This document shows positions 1-8,035 of a stretch of DNA of 64,000 nt, piece by piece. Each line of letters begins with the position of its first letter. Within the stretch, counting starts at the first letter, position 1. The notes under the pieces are model-generated. The model had not been told where the DNA came from. It was given only the letters and a program-made list of their open reading frames with translations, and ran no database searches. This DNA is from CAVWCW01 sp963753615. GTDB lineage: Bacteria > Pseudomonadota > Gammaproteobacteria > Chromatiales > Chromatiaceae. The stretch covers positions 334,343 through 398,342 of the forward strand of contig CAVWCW010000014.1 of the NCBI GenBank assembly GCA_963753615.1. The letters run 5' to 3'. The position numbers and the translations under genes were made by a program.

Positions 1-1
1 G

Positions 2-381
2 GACGTGTTCTGCTGGTATGACAAACAGGGCACGACGGTCTCAGTGACTCTTCCGGAATTCAATGTCGAAATCTGGAGTGGTGAAGACGAGGAGTCACAT
101 AGAGGTTTTGTTGCAGTCGGGATAAGAAATCCAACAACCAAAAGTTAATAGATAATTGGTATATCGAGGAAGGCGATATTCAATATAGATACTTCGATTG
201 CGACTGTGGAAGTCAGCAAGACGACATGCAATGGGAATCCCCGAAAACTGTGAAGTCGCTTCGTGATTTGCTAAAAAGAGGCGGAGAAATTGGGGATGAA
301 GAACCTTCCGTTGCTAAGAGTCTGCCCAACAAAGCGCGACCCGACCGCAAAACGCGCGTACGCGGTTTTGCGGTCGGGTGA
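2..381 (+). CDS. 3' part of an integron cassette protein, function unknown, probably frameshifted
   Basis: The window opens inside this gene. Frame 2 is open to a stop at 146-148. Frame 1 then reads on (…IDNWYIEEGDIQYRYFD…) to a stop at 379-381. One extra A in the AAAA run at 140-143 would join the two as NPTTKKLIDNWYIEEGD, so I read one acidic soluble protein with a homopolymer indel. The last codons run into the attC site, which is usual for cassette genes. I recognise no family. Small acidic proteins of this sort are common in integron cassettes, but no function can be given. Confidence 0.5.
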
Positions 382-396
382 GCGCGAACGTTATAT
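324..396 (+). other. attC recombination site (integron cassette end)
   Basis: The site runs from GCCCAAC (324-330, fits RYYYAAC) to GTTATAT (390-396, one mismatch to GTTRRRY). Between them is a long imperfect palindrome: CCCGACCGCAAAACGCG at 340-356 pairs with CGCGGTTTTGCGGTCGGG at 361-378, leaving one unpaired base. Outer GCGCG blocks at 334-338 and 382-386 pair and are offset by A on one side and TGA on the other, like the unpaired spacer of folded attC sites. At 73 bases it is within the usual attC size. No integrase is visible, so this is the edge of a cassette array or a lone attC. Confidence 0.75.
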
Positions 397-503
397 TCAC
401 TTATGAATCGTATATTTTCATATCGATATTTCTATATTTAATAGTAATGGGGCTTTTAAGGTGTAAAGGTGCATGGGGTCTTTCCTTTTGCCTCTCGAAG
501 GCT

Positions 504-701
504 ATGCTTTCAGGTCTGGCAAGACCGCTTCGGCTGGAATTTATAAGCGCCCTGTACCACGTCACGTCTAAAGGAGACGGTTGCGAGGACATTTTCTGTC
601 CGATGGAGATCGGCGACTATTTTGGTTTACACTACTCACGAGTCAGCAAGATAGTTCGGGGACAAGCTCAGGAGAGGCGAAAGGCAAAAGGAAAGACGTG
701 A
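504..701 (+). pseudogene. REP-associated tyrosine transposase (RAYT, IS200-like), internally deleted
   Basis: The reading frame starts like a RAYT (ARPLRLEFISALYHVTSKGD; family consensus close to RPLRIEFPGALYHVTSRG). It then jumps to a typical RAYT C-terminus (IGDYFGLHYSRVSKIVR). Intact proteins carry 150 or more residues between these, including the His-x-His motif and catalytic tyrosine, and all are missing. The join is near base 705-715 of the full gene's logic, here around residues 20-26 of the remnant, and the frame is kept. RAYTs mobilise short palindromic repeats, so this copy cannot now do so. It directly follows the integron site. Confidence 0.75.
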
Positions 702-782
702 CCATGTTCGGTGGACCCGGTTCCGTGTGTTCGCTACGCTCGACTTCGTTCGGTGTCAGAAACGGCTGAATTTCCTATCCTT

Positions 783-1466
783 ATGTTATCGCGAGGTAAA
801 TTGCTGCGCTGGAACGACGACAGGGGGTTCGGCTTTATCCGGGTCGCCCCCGGTCAGCCCGATGTCTTTCTGCATATCAGCGCGTTGCCGCCTGGGGTGC
901 GTCCGCAGGTCGGGGACCTCATCCTGTTTACCGCCGTCGTCCAGAAAGGGGGCAAGGGGCCTCGCGCTAAGGAGGCCGCGGTCGAGGGGCGCCGGCCCGA
1001 TCCCGGTTTGGTCCGCCCTCGTCGCGCCGTTGTATCCCCTGCGAAGCGACCGGACCGTCGGCGGGATTCGCGCCTCCGCTCCCTGGAGTGGTCTCCGCTG
1101 GTCGTGCTGGTGCTATTCCTGGCCGTCCTATGCCTGATCGGTGCGGTGACCTTCGTCGCGGTTAGCCCCATTCCCCTGCTGCTCTATCCCGTGGCCAGTG
1201 GGCTCGCTTTTCTGCTCTACGGCAAGGACAAGTATCGGGCGATGACCGGGGCCTGGCGCGTGAGCGAGGCGACTCTGCATTTCATCGAGGCGCTCGGTGG
1301 CTGGCCTGGCGCCTTCGTCGCCCAGCGCATGATGCGTCACAAGACAGTGAAGGCGGGGTACCAGGCGGCCTTCCGGCTCATCGTGGCAAGCCATGTGGGC
1401 TTCTGGGGCCTGTGGCTTTTCGCACCGCAGACCTTGGCGCCGGTGCTCCGCTTCGCCAACGCCTAA
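783..1466 (+). CDS. Cold-shock domain plus DUF1294 membrane protein
   Basis: Start ATG 783 is chosen because the cold-shock fold begins at once (GKLLRWNDDRGFGFI, then DVFLHISAL). An upstream GTG at 711 would only add unrelated residues. Residues 1-65 are an OB-fold, nucleic-acid-binding cold-shock domain containing the RNP1-like GFGFI. A basic linker rich in Arg and Pro follows. The C-terminal half has about four hydrophobic helices matching DUF1294, including YGKDKYRA and a GGWPGAFVAQ segment. This fusion is common in gammaproteobacteria and its role is unknown. The protein is probably anchored in the inner membrane with its OB-fold in the cytoplasm. Confidence 0.85.
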   Translation: MLSRGKLLRWNDDRGFGFIRVAPGQPDVFLHISALPPGVRPQVGDLILFTAVVQKGGKGPRAKEAAVEGRRPDPGLVRPRRAVVSPAKRPDRRRDSRLRSLEWSPLVVLVLFLAVLCLIGAVTFVAVSPIPLLLYPVASGLAFLLYGKDKYRAMTGAWRVSEATLHFIEALGGWPGAFVAQRMMRHKTVKAGYQAAFRLIVASHVGFWGLWLFAPQTLAPVLRFANA

Positions 1467-1807
1467 TCCTGGCCGCGCTCATAGTAGCGGTAGCGGATGG
1501 AGACCTGGGATTGGATCAACGCCTCCGCTGCTCCCAGAGGCTGGGGATAGTCGACATGCACCTGGCGAGCATAAGGAGTGACAGACGACGGTTTCTGAGT
1601 TCTCAGGTCTGTTTTCTTGGCGAAAGCAACACCCAGTTCATCCACCCAGAGGTCAGCTTTGCACATGGACGCGACGATCAGCGCGCATGGCTCGATCATC
1701 TGTTGATGAGTACATGCGCTCATCCGCATTAGACCGCGAGCACGCCCAGTCGAGCTTAGCCACTAGGCTCGGCCGGGTAATGGAGTAAAGCAGGGAGAGA
1801 TCGGCCG
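1467..1807. other. Intergenic stretch with one doubtful minus-strand ORF
   Basis: The gap lies between the convergent DUF1294 and ubiB genes. The only notable frame is 88 codons on the minus strand (1463-1729), whose end overlaps the preceding gene's stop. Its protein has plausible composition (…VDELGVAFAKKTDLRTQK…), but I recognise no family and see no clear ribosome-binding site. It may be a small gene or the remnant of a larger one. No tRNA, repeat or terminator was seen. Confidence 0.3.
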
Positions 1808-3463
1808 TCAGCTTCGTATCCAGGCGCTCAGCAGCAACAGGCCGCCGCCGCTGCCGAGCAGCGCGGCGAGCCAGCCGGCGGCTGCGGTGCCGAGTAGAGG
1901 CCCGGGCCCGAGGGTCAGCAACAGGACCGCGGCGATCCCCAGCGCGCCGCCGCTGACCGCTTCCAGCAGGCTGCGTTGGGATCGGGCCAGGTCGCTGCGC
2001 AATTGCCCCAGTTCCTTGGACTTCCACACCAATTCCAGTCGACCGTCTGCGGCGTCGCGCAGCACCTTGTGGGCCAGCAGCGGCATATCGGCCGCGTACT
2101 CCGTGATCTGGGGTAGGTTTTTTTGTAATTTTCGGGCGAACGCCTTGGGCCCGACCTGGTCGCGCATCCAGCGCTCCATAAAGGGCTTGGCGGTGGTCCA
2201 GAGATCGAGTTCCGGGTACAGCTGACGGCCCAGGCCCTCGATATAGAGCAGGGTCTTCTGTAGCAGCACCAGTTGGGGCTGCACCTCCATATTGAAACGC
2301 CGCGCGGTCTGGAACAGGTGCAGCAGGAAATGGCCGAAGCTGATCTCGCTCAGGGGTCGGTTGAAGATGGGCTCGCATACCGCGCGGATGGCGGACTCGA
2401 ATTCGTCGATGCGGGTTCCGGCGGGCACCCAGCCTGACTCGACGTGCAGCTCTGCCACCCGGTGGTAGTCGCGGTTGAAGAAGGAGAGCAGGTTTTCCGC
2501 CAGGTAGCGCTGGTCCTCGGTGGTGAGGGTGCCGACGATGCCGAAGTCGACCGCGATATAGCGTCCCGACGGCTCGACGAAGATGTTGCCCGGGTGCATG
2601 TCGGCGTGGAAGAAATTGTCGCGGAACACTTGGGTGAAGAAGATTTCCACTCCCTGTATCCCGAGCTGGCGCATGCTCACGCCCTGGGCCTTGAGGGCGG
2701 CCACGTCCCCCACGGGGGTGCCGTGGATGCGCTCCATCACCAGCACATCGCGCTTGGTGTAGTCCCAGTAGACTTCCGGAACGTAGAGCAGGTTGCTGCC
2801 TTCCCAGTTGCGCCTCAGCTGGGAGCAGTTGGCCGCTTCGCGGATCAGGTCGAGCTCGTCGAGGATGGTCTTTTCGTAGTCGCGGACCACTTCCAGGGGG
2901 CGCAGCCGGCGCCCGTCCGGCCAGTAGCGCTGGGCCAGTCCGGCGACGATGTAGAGCAGCCCGACGTCGCGCCGGATGATGCGCTCGATGCCCGGGCGCA
3001 GAACTTTGACCACCACGTCTTGACCTGTGTGCAGGCGCGCCGGGTGCACCTGGGCGATGGATGCGGAGGCTATGGGCTGGGTCTCGAAGGCGCCGAAGAT
3101 CGCCGCCACCGGACGGCCGAAGGCCTTTTCGATCTGGGCCTGAGCCTGCTCGCCGGGGAACGGCGGAACCCGGTCCTGCAGCAGTGCCAGCTCGTCTGCG
3201 ATGTCCGGCGGCAGCAGGTCTCGGCGGGTGGACAGGATCTGGCCGAATTTGATGAACATGGGCCCCAGATCTTCCAGCGCTCGGCGGATGCGCACCGGGT
3301 AGGCTGGCAGGCGGTTGCGGCGCAGCCAATACAGGGGCGAGAGGTAGATCAGGAAGCGCAGGGGGCGGAACAGATGGGTGGCCAGGATTACTTCGTCCAA
3401 GCCGTGGCGCAGCAGCACCCAGTTGATGTGGATCAGGCGCAGGGCCTGGGCGGGGCGGATCAC
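1808..3463 (-). CDS. ubiB: UbiB, ubiquinone biosynthesis atypical kinase/ATPase
   Basis: A 551-residue protein (E. coli UbiB 546). It belongs to the ABC1/COQ8 atypical kinase family, which supports assembly and membrane access of the Ubi complex by ATPase activity rather than protein phosphorylation. Family marks are KFGQ at 72-75, the Ala-rich loop ASASIAQVH at 132-140, Lys153 in VVKV, the HADMHPGN catalytic loop at 286-293 and metal-binding DFG at 306-308. Two hydrophobic C-terminal segments (about 500-550) are the usual membrane anchor. Its start overlaps the ubiJ stop by four bases, so the two are translationally coupled. Confidence 0.96.
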   Translation of the reverse strand: MIRPAQALRLIHINWVLLRHGLDEVILATHLFRPLRFLIYLSPLYWLRRNRLPAYPVRIRRALEDLGPMFIKFGQILSTRRDLLPPDIADELALLQDRVPPFPGEQAQAQIEKAFGRPVAAIFGAFETQPIASASIAQVHPARLHTGQDVVVKVLRPGIERIIRRDVGLLYIVAGLAQRYWPDGRRLRPLEVVRDYEKTILDELDLIREAANCSQLRRNWEGSNLLYVPEVYWDYTKRDVLVMERIHGTPVGDVAALKAQGVSMRQLGIQGVEIFFTQVFRDNFFHADMHPGNIFVEPSGRYIAVDFGIVGTLTTEDQRYLAENLLSFFNRDYHRVAELHVESGWVPAGTRIDEFESAIRAVCEPIFNRPLSEISFGHFLLHLFQTARRFNMEVQPQLVLLQKTLLYIEGLGRQLYPELDLWTTAKPFMERWMRDQVGPKAFARKLQKNLPQITEYAADMPLLAHKVLRDAADGRLELVWKSKELGQLRSDLARSQRSLLEAVSGGALGIAAVLLLTLGPGPLLGTAAAGWLAALLGSGGGLLLLSAWIRS

Positions 3464-4080
3464 CCGGCGGCTCCGCGTCGGGCGGCGAGGCGATCGATAC
3501 GCTGCTCCAGCCGCTCCAGGTCATCGCGCAGACCCTCGACCCCGGCCAGGAATTCCTCCACCTCGAACCGGTTCGGCAAAAGGCGCAGTTCCTCCTGGAG
3601 GTATTCCGGCACGTCCTCGGCCAGACTGGCCCGGGCCTCTCGGCCCCAGGCGCCGATACCGCGCACCAGATTGCCGGCCTGGTGGGCCAGCAGGTCGCCG
3701 GTCAGCTTGGACAGGTGCTCTTCCCAGTCGATATCCAGCTTACCAAGCAGGTTGCCGAAACGGTGTCCCAGTTCGCTGTCGCCCTGGATCTCCACCGCAC
3801 CGGAAAACAACTGGTCGGTACGCTGGTGCTCGCTGCCCAGGCGCGCCAATGCCAGGGGGGTACCGCGCAGCGTGCAGTCGGCTTCTCCCTCGAATTCTCC
3901 CAGCACCTGGATTCCCGCAGGGCCTGGAATCAGGTACCAGCGCAGACCCAGGCCCAGCACTTCCAGGGCGATTACCCGCCCGTACAAGGGCGTCAGGCGT
4001 GGGGGCAGCTCCGGGTCCAGCGACAGATAGCGATTGAGCAGCAATTCCAGGCCGGCGCTGGTGGCGATGGATAGGCTCAT
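3460..4080 (-). CDS. ubiJ: UbiJ, ubiquinone biosynthesis accessory factor
   Basis: A 206-residue protein with an N-terminal SCP2-type lipid-binding fold and a C-terminal coiled coil (about 165-200, LRDDLERLEQRIDRLAARR). UbiJ works with UbiK to hold lipid intermediates for the soluble Ubi metabolon. Position between ubiE and ubiB, length (E. coli 201) and the SCP2-plus-coil layout support the name. It sits 108 bases downstream of ubiE in the same direction and overlaps ubiB by ATGA. Confidence 0.92.
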   Translation of the reverse strand: MSLSIATSAGLELLLNRYLSLDPELPPRLTPLYGRVIALEVLGLGLRWYLIPGPAGIQVLGEFEGEADCTLRGTPLALARLGSEHQRTDQLFSGAVEIQGDSELGHRFGNLLGKLDIDWEEHLSKLTGDLLAHQAGNLVRGIGAWGREARASLAEDVPEYLQEELRLLPNRFEVEEFLAGVEGLRDDLERLEQRIDRLAARRGAAG

Positions 4081-4188
4081 CGAATGGCGATCCGCGTAAT
4101 GGCGGGGAATTGCTGCATGTGTGGGCTGGCCTTGGATGTTTGCCGACTGGGCCCGATTATAGGGCAGTCGTCCCCGCCGGCCCAGGGC

Positions 4189-4941
4189 TTAGAGCTTGTA
4201 TCCGCGGTGGATGGCAACGATGCCGCCGGTGAGGTTGAAATATTCGCAACGCTCGAAGCCGGCCTGTTCCATCATCGCCTTGAGGGTCTCCTGGTCCGGG
4301 TGCATGCGAATGGATTCGGCCAGGTAGCGGTAGCTCTCCTCGTCCTTGGCCACCAGCTTGCCGATCTTCGGCAAAAGGCCGAAGGAGTAGAAGTCATAAG
4401 CCCGCTGCAGCGGTTTGGGCACCGGTTTGGAGAATTCCAGCACCAGCACCCGGCCGCCCGGCTTCAATGCCTGGAACATGGCGCTCAGGGCCAGTTGCTT
4501 GTCGGTGACGTTGCGCAGACCGAAGCCGATGCTGACGCAGTCGAACTGGTCGTCGCCGAAAGGCAACCGCTGGGCGTCGACTTGGGCATAGTGCAGATTG
4601 CCCGCCAGCCCCTCGTCGATCATGCGGCGGCGGCCCTGCTCCAGCATGGCGGCGTTGATGTCGGAAAACACCACCAGCCCCTCTTCCCCCACCAGACCGG
4701 CGAAGCGCGCGGCCAGGTCGCCGGTGCCGGCCGCCAGGTCGAGTACGCTCTGTCCGCGCCGCACGCCGGACAGTTCCACTGCCCGCCGTTTCCACAGGCG
4801 GTGGATGCCGAGCGACATCAGGTCGTTCATCAGATCGTAGCGGCCGGCCACCGAGTCGAACACCCCGCGTACCAGGCTCGCCTTTTCGTCCACGTCGACC
4901 TGGCGGTAGCCGAAATGGGTGTTGCGATTGTCTTCGGCCAT
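4189..4941 (-). CDS. ubiE: UbiE, demethylmenaquinone/2-polyprenyl-benzoquinol C-methyltransferase
   Basis: A 250-residue class I SAM-dependent methyltransferase (E. coli 251) that C-methylates quinone precursors. The SAM motif VLDLAAGTGDLA is at 67-78, and the family signature GRYDLMNDLMSLGIHRLWK is near the N-terminus. The YFNLTGGIVAIHRGYK ending is typical. The frame is open well upstream, but ATG 4941 (MAEDNRNTHFGY) matches the family start. It lies 16 bases after the DUF971 gene. Confidence 0.96.
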   Translation of the reverse strand: MAEDNRNTHFGYRQVDVDEKASLVRGVFDSVAGRYDLMNDLMSLGIHRLWKRRAVELSGVRRGQSVLDLAAGTGDLAARFAGLVGEEGLVVFSDINAAMLEQGRRRMIDEGLAGNLHYAQVDAQRLPFGDDQFDCVSIGFGLRNVTDKQLALSAMFQALKPGGRVLVLEFSKPVPKPLQRAYDFYSFGLLPKIGKLVAKDEESYRYLAESIRMHPDQETLKAMMEQAGFERCEYFNLTGGIVAIHRGYKL

Positions 4942-4957
4942 TCGGCTGCTCCCGGCC

Positions 4958-5326
4958 TCAGGAGGCCATTTCTTTGCGTACGTGCCCGGCCGCCTTGAGT
5001 TCTTCCAAGTACTGCTGCCAGTTCTGTTCGTGATTGACGCCGAGCTGGTACAGGGTCTCCCAGGCATAAATGCCGGTGTTGTGCTCGTCGTCGAAGTACA
5101 GGCAGACCGCATAGTTGCCGACCGGCTCTATGCGGTCGATATTGACCCCTTCCTTTCCCACCTGCAACACCCGCTGTCCCGGGCCGTGGCCCTGGACCTC
5201 GGCCGAGGGCGAGAAAACCCGCAGGTATTCGCAGGGCAGATTGAAGTGGGCGCCGTCGTCGAAGGTGATCTCCAGCACCCGGGACTGGCGGTGAAGGTTG
5301 AGCTCGGTGGGTACGAGTTTGGACAT
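4958..5326 (-). CDS. DUF971 (GBBH-like N-terminal domain) protein
   Basis: A 122-residue protein of the DUF971 family, homologous to the N-terminal domain of gamma-butyrobetaine hydroxylase. Visible marks are LEITFDDG, FNLPCEYLRVFSPSAEV and the C-terminal GIYAWETLYQLG. The domain is proposed to bind metal or act in Fe-S related processes, but its bacterial role is unsettled. The gene lies between hslU and ubiE, an arrangement seen in many gammaproteobacteria, with 34 bases to hslU and 16 to ubiE. Confidence 0.88.
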   Translation of the reverse strand: MSKLVPTELNLHRQSRVLEITFDDGAHFNLPCEYLRVFSPSAEVQGHGPGQRVLQVGKEGVNIDRIEPVGNYAVCLYFDDEHNTGIYAWETLYQLGVNHEQNWQQYLEELKAAGHVRKEMAS

Positions 5327-5360
5327 GCTTACCTCTCGGTATTGATTCGGTTGCAGCCGG

Positions 5361-6704
5361 TTACAGGATGTAGCGGCTCAGGTCTTCGTCGCTCGCCAGC
5401 TCCGAGAGGTGGCGGTCGACATATTCGGCGTCGATGGTCAGGGTCTCGCCCGCGTGCTCGGAGGCGGCATAGGAGAGTTCGTCGAGCAGCCGCTCCATCA
5501 CCGTATGCAGGCGCCGGGCGCCGATGTTCTCGGTGCGCTCGTTTACCTGCCAGGCGATTTCGGCCAGGCGCCGGATTCCTTCGGCGGTGAACGCCAGGCC
5601 CACGCCCTCGGTCGCCAGCAGGGCCCGGTACTGATCCGTCAAGGAGGCGTCCGGTTCGGTCAGGATGCGGGTGAAGTCCTCGCTGCTCAGGGCGTCGAGC
5701 TCGACCCGGATCGGCAGCCGCCCCTGCAACTCCGGGATCAGGTCCGAGGGCTTGGCCAGGTGGAAGGCGCCGGAGGCGATAAACAGAATGTGGTCGGTTT
5801 TTACCGAGCCGTGCTTAGTGGACACAGTGCTGCCCTCCACCAACGGCAGCAAGTCACGCTGCACCCCCTCGCGGGAGACGTCCGGGCCGCCGTACTCCGA
5901 GCGCTTGGCTACCTTGTCCAGCTCGTCCAGAAACACGATACCGTGCTGCTCGACCAGCTCCAGGGCGCGCAGCTTGAGGTCATCGTCGTTGACCCGCTTG
6001 GCCGCTTCCTCGTCCTGAAGCAGTTTGCGGGCCTCCTTGATGCGCAGCTTTCGTTTGCGGCTGCGCCCGCCGCCAAGGTTCTGGAACAGCCCCTGCAGCT
6101 GGCTGGTCATCTCCTCCATGCCGGGTGGCGCCATGATCTCGACCCCCACCGGGGAGGCGCTCACTTCCAGCTCAACCTCTTTGTCGTCCAACTCCCCGCC
6201 GCGCAATTTGTAGCGGAACTTCTCGCGCGTCGACTCCGAGACACCAGAGCTCGGCCGGCTGTTCTCCTCGAAGCTGGTCGGGGCGCTGGCCGAAGGCAGC
6301 AGGGCGTTCAGGATGCGGTCCTCTGCGCCGCGTTCCGCCGCCTCCTGCACTTTCTCCAAGGCCTGTTCGCGCACCATCTTGACCGCCGAATCCGCCAGGT
6401 CTCGGACGATCGACTCCACGTCCCGGCCAACATATCCGACCTCGGTAAACTTGGTCGCCTCCACCTTGAGGAAGGGGGCATTCGCCAACTTGGCCAGGCG
6501 CCGGGCGATCTCGGTCTTGCCGACGCCGGTGGGGCCGATCATCAGGATATTCTTAGGGGTGATCTCGTTGCGCAGGTCTTCACCCACCTGGGCGCGGCGC
6601 CAACGGTTGCGCAGGGCAATCGCCACCGCTCGCTTGGCGGCGTCCTGGCCGATGATGTGTTTGTTCAGCTCGGCGACAATCTGTTGCGGCGTCAATTCGG
6701 ACAT
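5361..6704 (-). CDS. hslU: HslU, ATPase subunit of the HslUV protease
   Basis: A 447-residue AAA+ unfoldase (E. coli 443) that feeds proteins to HslV in the cytoplasm. Walker A GPTGVGKT is at 57-64, pore loop GYVGRD at 90-95 and Walker B VFLDELDK at 257-264. The I-domain (about 110-240) is intact and the C-terminus ends DEDLSRYIL, the conserved tail that docks into HslV. It starts two bases after the hslV stop, so the two form one operon. Confidence 0.97.
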   Translation of the reverse strand: MSELTPQQIVAELNKHIIGQDAAKRAVAIALRNRWRRAQVGEDLRNEITPKNILMIGPTGVGKTEIARRLAKLANAPFLKVEATKFTEVGYVGRDVESIVRDLADSAVKMVREQALEKVQEAAERGAEDRILNALLPSASAPTSFEENSRPSSGVSESTREKFRYKLRGGELDDKEVELEVSASPVGVEIMAPPGMEEMTSQLQGLFQNLGGGRSRKRKLRIKEARKLLQDEEAAKRVNDDDLKLRALELVEQHGIVFLDELDKVAKRSEYGGPDVSREGVQRDLLPLVEGSTVSTKHGSVKTDHILFIASGAFHLAKPSDLIPELQGRLPIRVELDALSSEDFTRILTEPDASLTDQYRALLATEGVGLAFTAEGIRRLAEIAWQVNERTENIGARRLHTVMERLLDELSYAASEHAGETLTIDAEYVDRHLSELASDEDLSRYIL

Positions 6705-6706
6705 GC

Positions 6707-7252
6707 TCAGGTTTCCGCGTCCAGTTCTTCCAGGGTGAGGTTGTGATTGGTGTAAATGCAGATGTCAGCGGCGATCCCAAGGGCCTTTTCCACGATCTCG
6801 CGGGCGCCCAACTCGCTGTGCTCCAGCAGGGCCCGGGCTGCGGCCTGGGCGAAGGCGCCGCCGGAGCCGATCGCCATCAGGCTGTTCTCCGGCTCGATCA
6901 CGTCGCCGGTTCCCGAAATGATCAGCGAGGTCTGGCGGTCGGCCACCGTCAGCAGCGCCTCCAGGCGGCGCAGCGAACGGTCGGTACGCCAGTCTTTTGC
7001 CAGTTCCACCGCGGCTCGGGTGAGGTTGCCGTGGTGCTTTTCCAGCTTGCCCTCGAAGCGCTCGAACAGGGTGAATGCGTCCGCGGTGGCGCCGGCGAAG
7101 CCCGCCAGCACCCGGTCGTGATAGAGCCGGCGCACCTTACGCGCATTGCCTTTCATCACCGTATTGCCCATCGAGACCTGGCCGTCGCCGCCGACCACGA
7201 CTTTGCCGCCACGGCGAACCGAGAGAATTGTCGTACCGCGTAGCGGCTCCAT
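6707..7252 (-). CDS. hslV: HslV, threonine peptidase subunit of the HslUV protease
   Basis: A 181-residue proteasome-type peptidase. ATG 7252 is chosen because MEPLRG precedes TTILSVRRGGKVVVGGDGQ. Removal of this short leader would expose the nucleophile Thr7. GSGGAFAQAAARALLE and the NHNLTLEEL ending are typical of the family. The longer open frame upstream has no family similarity. A heat-shock-like promoter and a leader stem-loop lie upstream. Confidence 0.96.
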   Translation of the reverse strand: MEPLRGTTILSVRRGGKVVVGGDGQVSMGNTVMKGNARKVRRLYHDRVLAGFAGATADAFTLFERFEGKLEKHHGNLTRAAVELAKDWRTDRSLRRLEALLTVADRQTSLIISGTGDVIEPENSLMAIGSGGAFAQAAARALLEHSELGAREIVEKALGIAADICIYTNHNLTLEELDAET

Positions 7253-7270
7253 GCTGCACTCCAAATGTCT

Positions 7271-7285
7271 GCCCGATGAGCGGGC
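7271..7285 (-). promoter_or_regulatory. Stem-loop in the hslVU leader
   Basis: On the minus strand GCCCG-CTCAT-CGGGC forms a 5 bp stem with a 5-base loop, 19 bases before the hslV start. From memory, a leader stem-loop affects hslVU mRNA in E. coli. Any equivalent role here is inference. Confidence 0.4.
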
Positions 7286-7328
7286 TTGGAAAAACCCCCA
7301 ATTGTACCCGAATCGCGGGTCTCCCGGG

Positions 7329-7356
7329 ATATGGGGGCGTTCGGGCGCTTCGACAA
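7329..7356 (-). promoter_or_regulatory. Possible sigma-32 heat-shock promoter for hslVU
   Basis: On the minus strand CCCCATAT (7336-7329) is an exact match to the sigma-32 -10 consensus CCCCATNT. Twelve bases upstream is TTGTCGAA (7356-7349), a weak version of the CTTGAAA -35 element. This is expected for hslVU, a heat-shock operon. The start would give a leader of about 70 bases. Confidence 0.5.
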
Positions 7357-7444
7357 CCGGCGCCGACCTCCTGGTGTTCAGGTCCGGGGCTGCTATGCTG
7401 GGGTTCTCGGCGGCGGTTCGCCGCACCATCCCGGAGGCTCCGAT

Positions 7445-7798
7445 ATGAGTTTGGATACGGCGGCAGTCGTTCGCTTTCGCCAACGCTTGCTCCAACTGCA
7501 GAGCGAGCTGGCGGCACTGGAGCAGACCGGCGCGGATGCGGCCGCCACCGTGGAACTGGATCAGACCCGGGTCGGGCGGCTATCGCGCATGGACGCCCTG
7601 CAGGGCCAGGCCATGTCCCAGGAACTGGGCCGGCGCCGCCGGCTGGAACTGCAGAAAATTAGCGGCGCGCTGGCCCGAATCGACAGCGGTGATTTCGGCT
7701 GCTGCCTGCGTTGTGGCGAGGAGATCGACATCCGGCGCCTGGAGCTCGACCCGGCCGCCCCGCTGTGCATCGGGTGCGCCGGTGCCAGCGAGAAATAA
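7445..7798 (+). CDS. DksA/TraR-family C4 zinc-finger protein
   Basis: A 117-residue protein with an N-terminal coiled coil (FRQRLLQLQSELAALEQ) and a C-terminal four-cysteine zinc finger (CLRCGEEI…LCIGC). The family binds the RNA polymerase secondary channel. It is shorter than true DksA (about 150), and the tip acidic pair is not obvious, so it is a paralogue of unknown target rather than DksA itself. The open frame extends upstream, but ATG 7445 follows a purine-rich CCGGAGGC site. It diverges from hslV. Confidence 0.85.
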   Translation: MSLDTAAVVRFRQRLLQLQSELAALEQTGADAAATVELDQTRVGRLSRMDALQGQAMSQELGRRRRLELQKISGALARIDSGDFGCCLRCGEEIDIRRLELDPAAPLCIGCAGASEK

Positions 7799-7801
7799 GC
7801 C

Positions 7802-8034
7802 CGAATATTTCACCAGGTATCGCGTCGCTACGCGCCGATCTGGCGCGAAATCGATAGCCGTGGCTATCGGTTGAGTGAAGGGCAAGCCCAGGCGTGCAGG
7901 AACCCGCCCGGGGTGCGATAGCCAGGCGGCATGGTTAAGGGTATTTCGCTGCAGACGCCTTCGCAGTCCTATTCAAGGTCTCGAATTTCCAGCCGCTTAT
8001 ACGCAGCCGCCTGGCGGCCTGGTGAAACATGCGG
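7802..8034 (-). repeat. Copy A of a ~240 bp interspersed repeat with inverted ends
   Basis: The ends are CGAATATTTCACCAGG (7802-7817) and its inverse CCTGGTGAAACATGCGG (8019-8035). The reverse complement of this copy matches the copies at 20,879-21,115 and 41,880-42,137 along most of its length. Shared blocks include GGCTGGAAATTCGAGACC, TGCACGCCTGGG and GGCTATCGATTTCGC. It fills nearly the whole gap between two convergent genes, from 3 bases after one stop to 1 base before the other. It has no coding potential. Confidence 0.85.
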
Positions 8035-8035
8035 T

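Noticed and set aside
1653..3524. 623-codon minus-strand ORF overlapping ubiB in another frame
   Set aside because: Shadow of ubiB: Pro/Arg-rich composition and no recognisable domain.
2444..4030. 528-codon plus-strand ORF opposite ubiB/ubiJ
   Set aside because: It is antisense to two well-supported genes in high-GC DNA, and its protein is His/Gln/Val-rich with no family look.
7802..8034. Copy A as a structured non-coding RNA gene
   Set aside because: Repetition at three loci in both orientations with inverted ends fits a repeat element better. No promoter is visible, though transcription cannot be ruled out.
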